NCBI GenBank assembly: GCA_045601465.1
Contig: JAZRZU010000041.1
Span: 1 to 11,379, forward strand
Reading direction: 5' to 3'
Origin: RGIG3009 sp045601465
GTDB taxonomy: Bacteria > Bacillota > Clostridia > Oscillospirales > Acutalibacteraceae
DNA: 11,379 nt
Position numbers and translations under genes: made by a program. The notes below the pieces were generated by a model, which searched no databases, was not told the DNA's origin, and was given only the letters and a program-made list of their open reading frames with translations. Positions 5,498 to 11,379 of this stretch are shown piece after piece (the first letter of the stretch is position 1; every line of letters starts with the position of its first letter).

Positions 5498-6247
5498 ATG
5501 CGTACGGATCAAACGAATCAAAACCCTCATCGAGGGCACCGAAAGCGGATGAAGCGGCAGTTTTTACGAGAGGGCATTGATCGTTTTGAGCCGCATCAAG
5601 TGCTGGAAATTTTATTGTTTTATTCCATTCCGAGGCGAGATACCAATGAATTGGCGCATCGTTTACTCGATCATTTTGGCGGAAGTTTGCCGGCGGTCTT
5701 GGATGCCGGTTATGAACAGTTGTGCAGTGTTAAAGGTGTGTCTGAACATACAGCAACCATGCTCATTTTATTCGGTCAATTGCTGCGACGGTATCAACGT
5801 GAGAAAAGCGACCGAAAAGCGTTTGATAATTATAACGAGATTCTCGAATTTATTCAGGCGCAGTTTGTTAATGAAGAGAAAGAAAAGGTTGTGCTGCTGT
5901 CGCTCAACAACCGTTATGAGTTATTAAGTTGTTCTACTGTCGGGACCGGAACTATCGTATCAGCCGATGCGAACGTACGGGATCTGATACAAACCGCATT
6001 GCAACATAAAGCGACGCAGGTGGTGTTGGCGCACAATCATCCGGCGGGATATTGTTCTCCCTCGGAAGAGGATGTTAAAACCACCAAAACGCTGTTAGCG
6101 GCATTTCGCATGATGGAGATTCAACTGATCGACCACGTGATTGTGGCAAAAGATGCTTGCTTTTCTATGAAAGATAGCCCGTATTATGCACCTCTTTTCT
6201 CAAACATCCTGCAACGATTGGATGGGTTAGAGGTGCAAAAAAAATAA
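5498..6247 (+). CDS. radC: RadC-family JAB-domain protein
   Basis: A 249-residue RadC/UPF0758 protein. The N-terminal part (about 11-100) includes a helix-hairpin-helix region around FGGSLPAVLDAGYEQLCSVKG (60-80). The C-terminal JAB/MPN domain carries the metal motif H179-x-H181-x7-S189-x2-D192 in AHNHPAGYCSPSEED, the JAMM zinc site of deubiquitinase-like metalloproteases. Despite the name, a DNA repair role has not been confirmed for the family. I chose the ATG at 5498 because AAGGAGGGG lies just upstream; a reading frame runs back to 5375, but that extension is low-complexity and covers the promoter. The N-terminus starts with GHRKRMKRQFLREG rather than the RPREKL opening of enterobacterial RadC, a variant common in Clostridia. 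It is 12 bp upstream of the ABC gene and probably cotranscribed with it. Confidence 0.9.
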   Translation: MRTDQTNQNPHRGHRKRMKRQFLREGIDRFEPHQVLEILLFYSIPRRDTNELAHRLLDHFGGSLPAVLDAGYEQLCSVKGVSEHTATMLILFGQLLRRYQREKSDRKAFDNYNEILEFIQAQFVNEEKEKVVLLSLNNRYELLSCSTVGTGTIVSADANVRDLIQTALQHKATQVVLAHNHPAGYCSPSEEDVKTTKTLLAAFRMMEIQLIDHVIVAKDACFSMKDSPYYAPLFSNILQRLDGLEVQKK

Positions 6248-6259
6248 GGAGGAAACGGT

Positions 6260-8017
6260 GTGCCGAAAGCAAAAAACAAAACAGGGGCTGTTTCGCTGAT
6301 GAAACGGTTCATTCCCTATTATAAAAAATATGCCGGAATCGTTGTATTGGATCTGTTTTGCGCAGCTCTGACAACCGTATGCGAATTGGTGTTGCCGATG
6401 ATGGTGCGGTATATCACCGATATGGGAATGAACAATTTGCAAGCACTCACGGTAAAAACCGTGTTGGTTATCGGAGCACTGTATTTGGTTCTGCGGGTGA
6501 TTGATACCGCTGCCAATTATTATATGACGGCGATTGGCCATATTATGGGGACAAAAATTGAAACGGGTATGCGAAGCGACCTGTTTCGACATTTGCAACG
6601 CTTACCGTTTTCCTATTACGATGAAACGAAAATCGGTACGGTCATGTCCCGCATTACCAACGATTTATTTGAGGTAACCGAGTTTGCACACCATTGCCCC
6701 GAAGAATTTTTCATTGCCGGAATTAAACTGGTGGCATCCTTTCTTATTCTCAGCAATCTTAATTTATGGTTGACTTTGCTGGTTTTTGCGGTTGTGCCGC
6801 TGATGTTGGTGGTGTGCGGACCGTTTCGCCATCGTATGAAGGAAGGCTTTCGGAAATCAAAAGAAGTTGTCGGAGAGATCAATGCACAGGTTGAGGACAG
6901 CTTGCTGGGCATTCGGGTGGTAAAGTCCTTTGCCAACGAATCGGTGGAAGAAGAAAAGTTTGAACAAGGCAACGGCAAGTTCTTACAAGTTAAGCAACGT
7001 ATTTATCATGCCATGGCGGGGTTTCATGCCACCACTCGTCTGTTTGACGGGCTCATGTATATTACGGTGGTAATTGCGGGGGCTTTGTTTATGATTGACG
7101 GCAAGGTGTCACCCGGAGATTTAGTGGCATTCTTGTTATACGTCAGTATGTTACTCACCACTGTACGACGCATGATCGAGTTTTCCGAACAGTTTTATCG
7201 AGGCATGACGGGTATCGAGCGGTTTATCGAGATTATGGATGCGCCGATTACGATTGCGGATCATCCGGATGCAAAACCGTTGGGCTCGGTATGCGGTGAG
7301 GTTGAATTTCGGGACGTGACGTTTCGGTATAACGAGGATGGCCGTGATATCCTCAATCATCTTAATTTACGGGTGCCGGCGGGCAAAACCTTGGCGCTGG
7401 TAGGCCCGTCTGGCGGTGGCAAAACCACCATATGCGGCTTGATCCCTCGCTTTTACGATGTTTGTGATGGCACCGTTTTACTGGACGGTATCGATGTACG
7501 CAAGGTAACCATCGAGTCGTTGCGAAACGCAATCGGTGTGGTGCAACAAGACGTGTATTTGTTCTCCGGTACAGTATACGAAAATATTGTGTATGGTAAG
7601 CCGGATGCCACACCTGAACAGGTGCATCAAGCGGCGCAGATGGCGGGCGCAGCGGAATTCATTGAAGCATTACCGCAGGGATATGATACCTATGTCGGTG
7701 AACGGGGTGTAAAATTATCCGGCGGACAAAAGCAGCGAATCTCGATTGCGCGGGTGTTCTTAAAAGACCCGCCGGTACTGATTTTAGACGAGGCGACCAG
7801 CGCTTTGGATAACGAATCCGAACGGTTGGTACAAGCCTCGTTGGAGCAGCTTGCCAAAGGGCGGACCACCTTTATTGTGGCACATCGTTTGACAACGATC
7901 CGTAATGCGGATAGCATTGCCGTTGTGACCGAAGAGGGTGTTGCCGAGATGGGCTCACATACCGAGTTGATGGAAAAAGATGGGTTATATGCGTCCTTGT
8001 ATCGGTTATATGAATAA
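6260..8017 (+). CDS. ABC exporter half-transporter (permease-ATPase fusion)
   Basis: A 585-residue type IV ABC exporter subunit with membrane domain and ATPase in one chain, working as a homo- or heterodimer in the cytoplasmic membrane. The membrane domain (about 15-310) has hydrophobic segments near 25-50, 66-82, 150-187 and 263-300. The nucleotide-binding domain has Walker A GPSGGGKTT (382-390), Q-loop Q430, signature LSGGQ (486-490), Walker B VLILDE (506-511) with catalytic E511, and H-loop H542. All catalytic residues are present, so it could act as a homodimer. The start is GTG because AGGAGGA, overlapping the radC stop, lies six bases upstream; the next ATG (residue 14) lacks such a site. 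The substrate is unknown; relatives export drugs, lipids or peptides. There is no N-terminal C39 peptidase domain, so it is not a leader-cleaving peptide exporter. Confidence 0.93.
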   Translation: MPKAKNKTGAVSLMKRFIPYYKKYAGIVVLDLFCAALTTVCELVLPMMVRYITDMGMNNLQALTVKTVLVIGALYLVLRVIDTAANYYMTAIGHIMGTKIETGMRSDLFRHLQRLPFSYYDETKIGTVMSRITNDLFEVTEFAHHCPEEFFIAGIKLVASFLILSNLNLWLTLLVFAVVPLMLVVCGPFRHRMKEGFRKSKEVVGEINAQVEDSLLGIRVVKSFANESVEEEKFEQGNGKFLQVKQRIYHAMAGFHATTRLFDGLMYITVVIAGALFMIDGKVSPGDLVAFLLYVSMLLTTVRRMIEFSEQFYRGMTGIERFIEIMDAPITIADHPDAKPLGSVCGEVEFRDVTFRYNEDGRDILNHLNLRVPAGKTLALVGPSGGGKTTICGLIPRFYDVCDGTVLLDGIDVRKVTIESLRNAIGVVQQDVYLFSGTVYENIVYGKPDATPEQVHQAAQMAGAAEFIEALPQGYDTYVGERGVKLSGGQKQRISIARVFLKDPPVLILDEATSALDNESERLVQASLEQLAKGRTTFIVAHRLTTIRNADSIAVVTEEGVAEMGSHTELMEKDGLYASLYRLYE

Positions 8018-8022
8018 TGAAA

Positions 8023-8057
8023 CAAACAACCCTGGTGTGTTGCATCAGGGTTGTTTG
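8023..8057 (+). terminator. hairpin after the ABC transporter gene
   Basis: CAAACAACCCTGGTG (8023-8037) pairs with CATCAGGGTTGTTTG (8043-8057) over 15 bp with one G-T wobble and a TGTTG loop. It begins six bases after the ABC stop. The T-rich part is inside the 3' arm (TTGTTTG) and no T run follows, so termination may be weaker than at the other hairpins here. Confidence 0.75.
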
Positions 8058-8087
8058 CTATCCAATGGTTCCCATGTCGGCAAGGGG

Positions 8088-8116
8088 TTGTCAGCCGGCG
8101 AAAAGTATGGTATACT
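8088..8116 (+). promoter_or_regulatory. promoter of the desulfurase-sortase-thiI unit
   Basis: TTGTCA (8088-8093) and TATACT (8111-8116), each one base from consensus, are separated by 17 bp. The predicted start near 8123 leaves a leader of about 30 nt with AAGGAGGG before the desulfurase ATG. Confidence 0.85.
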
Positions 8117-8153
8117 AACTTTGATTATGTATGAAGGATAAGGAGGGTGTTTC

Positions 8154-9278
8154 ATGGTTTATTTGGATAACAGCGCCACGACGGCTGTTTGTCAAGCCGC
8201 CATAAAGCGCATGACAGCGGTTATGACTGACTGTTACGGAAACCCTTCTTCTTTACATACGCTGGGGATTACCGCTGACAAAGAGGTGTCACGAGCCCGT
8301 TTGGAGGTGGCATCGCTTATCGGTGCCAAGCCGGAACAAATTACTTTTGTTTCGGGTGGTAGTGAAGCAAATAACTTGGCGATTTTGGGCGGTGCGGCGG
8401 CAAGGTATCGTCAGCCCCATGTTGCGGTAACGACCACCATTGAACATCCGTCGGTTGCGGCTTGTTTTACTCGATTGGAAGAGCAAGGTTGGCAGGTGAT
8501 TCGTGTTAGTCCCGACTCGGACGGAACCATTACGCCCGAGTCGATTGCAGCGGCATGTACAGCAGACACTACGCTTGTCAGCGTCATGACCGTGAATAAC
8601 GAAACCGGCGCCCATATGGATATTCCGTCTATGGTGTCACAGATGCGAAAAATTGCGCCCCGTGCGGTGTTTCATACCGATGCGGTACAAGCCGCCGGAA
8701 AAATTTCGGTTCGTGCGGAAAAATGGGGTGTGGATCTGTTGTCCGTCAGCGCTCATAAAATCCACGGACCCAAAGGTGTCGGCGCTTTGTATGTGCGAAA
8801 AGGGGTTCGTTTGATACCACAGTTACTGGGAGGCGGACAGGAAAAAGGGCTGCGTTCGGGAACGGAGCCAACACCCGCAATCGCCGGATTTGGAGCTGCC
8901 GCCGCCGAAGCATCCAAGTCGAATTACGAAGCGCATTTTGATTTGTTGAAAGCGTGCTTGATTGAAGAGTTACAAGGGCTTGCGGACGTTCGATTCCATC
9001 TGCCAAAAGATGGCGTGCCGTATATCGTTAATCTGTCTTTAATGGGGTTGCGCAGTGAAACGGTGGTTCACTTTTTGGCACAACGGGGGATTTTCGTATC
9101 CGGTGGTTCGGCGTGTTCCAAAGGAAAACGCAGTCCGGTTTTAACCGCAATGGGGTTGCCCACCGCAGAAATCGACGGCTCTTTGCGAATTAGTTTTTGC
9201 CATACGAATACATTAGACGATGTACGTACTTTGTGTCAGGCGTTGCGGGAAGCGGCGCAGACGTTGCAAAGGAGATGA
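8154..9278 (+). CDS. cysteine desulfurase (NifS/IscS-like, probable ThiI partner)
   Basis: A 374-residue PLP enzyme that takes sulfur from cysteine as a protein-bound persulfide and releases alanine. YLDNSATT (3-10) opens the fold, GSEANNLAI (69-77) contacts the phosphate, H98 in TIEHPSV stacks on PLP, D176 and Q179 are in HTDAVQ, K202 in SAHKIHGPKG forms the Schiff base, and C321 in GGSACSKGKRSPVL is the sulfur-accepting cysteine. No Fe-S scaffold gene lies nearby, while thiI follows after one gene. In Bacillus subtilis the dedicated desulfurase NifZ sits beside thiI and supplies sulfur for 4-thiouridine, and the same role is inferred here. General Fe-S supply is possible too. The ATG has AAGGAGGG six bases upstream. 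The 3' end holds the ribosome binding site of the sortase gene. Confidence 0.93.
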   Translation: MVYLDNSATTAVCQAAIKRMTAVMTDCYGNPSSLHTLGITADKEVSRARLEVASLIGAKPEQITFVSGGSEANNLAILGGAAARYRQPHVAVTTTIEHPSVAACFTRLEEQGWQVIRVSPDSDGTITPESIAAACTADTTLVSVMTVNNETGAHMDIPSMVSQMRKIAPRAVFHTDAVQAAGKISVRAEKWGVDLLSVSAHKIHGPKGVGALYVRKGVRLIPQLLGGGQEKGLRSGTEPTPAIAGFGAAAAEASKSNYEAHFDLLKACLIEELQGLADVRFHLPKDGVPYIVNLSLMGLRSETVVHFLAQRGIFVSGGSACSKGKRSPVLTAMGLPTAEIDGSLRISFCHTNTLDDVRTLCQALREAAQTLQRR

Positions 9279-9282
9279 CGGG

Positions 9283-10293
9283 GTGAAATCTTGTATTAAA
9301 AAGATCGCCAGAGGAATCCGAAACGTTTTGTATAACGTTATTCCTGTGTTCGATGACTCGAAAAAAGAATGGTTTCGCAAGTTGACGTTGCTTACGGCAT
9401 TGTTTGTGTTTATCGGTTCCAGTGCCTATCTCTTAGATAGTTTGGTGATGCAGCCAAACCGCATAAAAGCTTCCACCCAAACGCTGCGAGAGTGGTATCG
9501 ACAGGATACGGATACCCACCCGGATGATATACCCGATGACGGGACGGTAGTGTATCCGGAAGGGATGAATCAAGCTTTTCGTTCGTTATATCGTCGTAAC
9601 CAGGACGTTCGTGGTTGGCTCACTTTTAAAACAACCGGAGACGATTTGTTCGGCGGCGCTGTTGACAATCCGGTAGTACAGGCTGCGGATAATCAATACT
9701 ATCTTAACCGTGATTTTTTGAGAAAGACGGATAAAGCGGGCTCCTTATATTTTGATTACCGTAACGATCTATCCGCCGGTGGCAAGAACCGCAACTTGAT
9801 TATTTACGGTCATAACTTAAACAGCGGTTTGATGTTTTCACGCTTTAACCTACTAGCAAAAAGCAACCTGGACTATGCCCGCCGTTTGACAACGCTGACA
9901 CTGGATACTCTGTATGAGCAACGCACTTACAAAGTGTTTGCCGTGATGATTGTCAACGCAAATGCTAAGGAAGAACCTGTTTTCAACTACATCCAAACGG
10001 ATTTTACCGATCAGGAATTCACACAGTTTATTGAAGAAATCAAAAAACGTTCGTTATATGTATTTGGGGACGTCGATGTAACAGCAGACGACGAATTGCT
10101 GACATTGTCCACGTGTAGTAATAAACGTGAAACGAACTTAAAAGACGGACGCACCGTTATTGTCGCCCGTCGGGTGCGGCGGTTGGAAAACCCACAGGTA
10201 GACACTTCAAAGACGCAGATAAACGAAAACGTATTGATGCCACGCCAATGGTACATTGCTACCGGAAAAGAATTGCCCAAGGCATACCAATAA
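9283..10293 (+). CDS. srtB: class B sortase
   Basis: A membrane-anchored transpeptidase that cuts a sorting signal on secreted proteins and joins them to the cell wall. With the GTG start at 9283 it has 336 residues: a basic cytoplasmic segment, one membrane helix (about 34-55, LTLLTALFVFIGSSAYLLDS), a linker rich in Asp and Pro, and the catalytic domain. NPVVQAADNQYYLNRDF (129-145), FDY, YGHN with H177, LSTC with C278 and the strand GRTVIVARR with R290 give the class B pattern and the His-Cys-Arg triad. It is longer than the usual 220-260 residues because of the linker and a tail of roughly 35 residues after the last strand. The start was chosen for AAAGGAGA seven bases upstream; the frame open back to 9220 overlaps the desulfurase. 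No LPXTG-like substrate is encoded in the window, so its target is unknown. Confidence 0.9.
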   Translation: MKSCIKKIARGIRNVLYNVIPVFDDSKKEWFRKLTLLTALFVFIGSSAYLLDSLVMQPNRIKASTQTLREWYRQDTDTHPDDIPDDGTVVYPEGMNQAFRSLYRRNQDVRGWLTFKTTGDDLFGGAVDNPVVQAADNQYYLNRDFLRKTDKAGSLYFDYRNDLSAGGKNRNLIIYGHNLNSGLMFSRFNLLAKSNLDYARRLTTLTLDTLYEQRTYKVFAVMIVNANAKEEPVFNYIQTDFTDQEFTQFIEEIKKRSLYVFGDVDVTADDELLTLSTCSNKRETNLKDGRTVIVARRVRRLENPQVDTSKTQINENVLMPRQWYIATGKELPKAYQ

Positions 10294-10309
10294 GATAAGG
10301 ATTGAGCAT

Positions 10310-11379
10310 ATGAAGGAAGTCATTTTGATAAAAAACGGTGAACTGGCGCTGAAAGGTTTAAACCGCGGCACGTTCGAAGAAGCGTTACTGAAAAACTTGC
10401 GGTATCGTTTGAAATCTCTCGGTAAATTTTCGTTGCGCAAGGCGCAGTCGACCGTGTATATCGAACCTGAACAAGACGAAGTCGATTGGGACGAAATTAC
10501 CGAGCGAATTTCTACTGTGTTTGGTCTTTCGGCATTTTCTCGCGCACAGGTAGTGGACAAGGATATGCAAGCCATTAAAGAGGCAGCTGCAACGTATTTA
10601 GCAGAACCGTTGTCTAATGTCAAAACCTTTAAAGTGGAAGCAAAACGGGCGGACAAACGGTTTGCGCTTTCCTCGCCCGAAATTTGTAGAGAGGTCGGCG
10701 CATATATATTGGACAAGTTCCCGCATCTTTCGGTTGATGTTCATCAACCGGAATTGACCGTGTGGGTAGAAGTCCGAGATTTTGCAGCGTATATCCACGG
10801 CCCGCAACTTCCCGGCGCAGGTGGCATGCCGGTTGGTACCGGCGGAAAAGCCGGTATTCTGATTTCGGGCGGGATCGATTCCCCCGTTGCTGCCTATATG
10901 ATGGCAAAACGAGGGATTTCGTTAACCGGTATTCATTTTGCCTCACCGCCGTATACCAGTGAACGTGCCGAAATGAAAGTGATCTCCTTGCTTGAAAAAG
11001 TCGGCGTTTACGCCGGGCATATGAAGTTACACATTGTGCCGTTTACACATATCCAAGAAGAAATCGGCAAAGCCTGCCCGGAGGAATTGTTCACGCTTAT
11101 CATGCGGCGGTTTATGATGCGGATTGCTACCCGAATTGCCGAACAAACGGAATGTGGCGCCTTGATCACCGGTGAAAGCGTGGGGCAAGTAGCCAGCCAA
11201 ACGATTCCGGCGCTGGCGTGTACGGATGTAGTAGCCACGTTACCTGTATTTCGTCCGGTTATCGGTATGGATAAAGAAGAAATCATTGCGATCGCACGTC
11301 GTATCGACACGTTTGAAACGTCGATTCAGCCGTACGAAGATTGTTGTACGGTATTTACCCCTCGCCATCCACGTACACG
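10310..11379 (+). CDS. thiI: tRNA 4-thiouridine sulfurtransferase ThiI (partial, 3' end outside)
   Basis: The first 356 residues of ThiI, which adenylates U8 of tRNA and transfers sulfur to give 4-thiouridine; in some bacteria it also serves thiazole synthesis. The N-terminal ferredoxin-like and THUMP domains (about 1-165) bind the tRNA acceptor end. The PP-loop ATP pyrophosphatase motif is SGGIDSP (186-192). YEDCCTVF (342-349) near the visible end holds the conserved cysteine that takes part in sulfur transfer. Roughly 40 residues are expected beyond the edge if this is the short Firmicute form without a rhodanese domain, but the missing end prevents confirmation. The ATG at 10310 has AAGGA nine bases upstream and lies 16 bp after the sortase stop. 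The desulfurase two genes upstream is its likely sulfur donor. Confidence 0.95.
   Translation, partial: MKEVILIKNGELALKGLNRGTFEEALLKNLRYRLKSLGKFSLRKAQSTVYIEPEQDEVDWDEITERISTVFGLSAFSRAQVVDKDMQAIKEAAATYLAEPLSNVKTFKVEAKRADKRFALSSPEICREVGAYILDKFPHLSVDVHQPELTVWVEVRDFAAYIHGPQLPGAGGMPVGTGGKAGILISGGIDSPVAAYMMAKRGISLTGIHFASPPYTSERAEMKVISLLEKVGVYAGHMKLHIVPFTHIQEEIGKACPEELFTLIMRRFMMRIATRIAEQTECGALITGESVGQVASQTIPALACTDVVATLPVFRPVIGMDKEEIIAIARRIDTFETSIQPYEDCCTVFTPRHPRT

Noticed and set aside
6260..8017. ABC transporter as the dedicated SCIFF exporter
   Set aside because: It lies in a different operon beyond rplM-rpsI, is coupled to radC and lacks a peptidase domain; nothing in the sequence links it to the peptide.
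10207..10716. 169-codon open frame on the minus strand
   Set aside because: It is antisense to the end of the sortase and the start of thiI, both well supported, and resembles no protein family.

Overview
The window looks like chromosome of an anaerobic, low-to-mid GC Firmicute of the class Clostridia, most likely from the Oscillospiraceae/Ruminococcaceae side. The main pointers are a SCIFF (six-cysteine ranthipeptide) precursor with its radical SAM/SPASM maturase, a class B sortase, a NifS-like cysteine desulfurase close to thiI, Firmicute-type purine-rich ribosome binding sites and several GTG starts. Genus cannot be read from the sequence.

Layout. At 1-413 lies the tail of an rRNA operon: the 23S-5S spacer hairpin, a complete 5S rRNA (40-156) and its terminator. 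It is followed by an unusual array of five small hairpins separated by the heptamer GTGAAAT (201-318). A second copy of the last 12 nt of 5S and a second, unrelated terminator come next. At 435-1263 an AT-rich divergent pair encodes a small Xre-type regulator (minus) and a SLOG-family protein (plus). Between them are two identical CCATATATGG palindromes 20 bp apart and a perfect 9-bp inverted repeat. At 1329-4328 is a consensus promoter, the SCIFF precursor, an internal terminator, the SCIFF maturase and, with no intervening base, a PLP-dependent Orn/Lys/Arg decarboxylase-family enzyme. A 14-bp bidirectional terminator separates this from the convergent rplM-rpsI operon (minus, 4386-5237).

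The divergent intergenic region at 5238-5497 holds the rplM promoter, a set of helically spaced GTTTTCTC repeats and a probable radC promoter. A RadC-family gene and a full-length ABC exporter half-transporter form a two-gene unit ending at a hairpin (8023-8057). From a clear promoter at 8088-8116 starts a second unit: cysteine desulfurase, class B sortase and thiI, the last cut by the window edge.

How the genes work together. scfA and scfB make a thioether-crosslinked peptide, and the terminator between them probably gives much more precursor than enzyme. The PLP enzyme is translationally linked to scfB, but its role there is unknown. The desulfurase most likely supplies persulfide sulfur to ThiI for 4-thiouridine in tRNA, as in the NifZ-ThiI pair of Bacillus subtilis; the sortase between them is a topological oddity. 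rplM-rpsI is ordinary ribosomal housekeeping. The most unexplained signals are the GTGAAAT hairpin array with its 5S-tail duplication, and the repeated palindromic operator at the Xre/SLOG pair.
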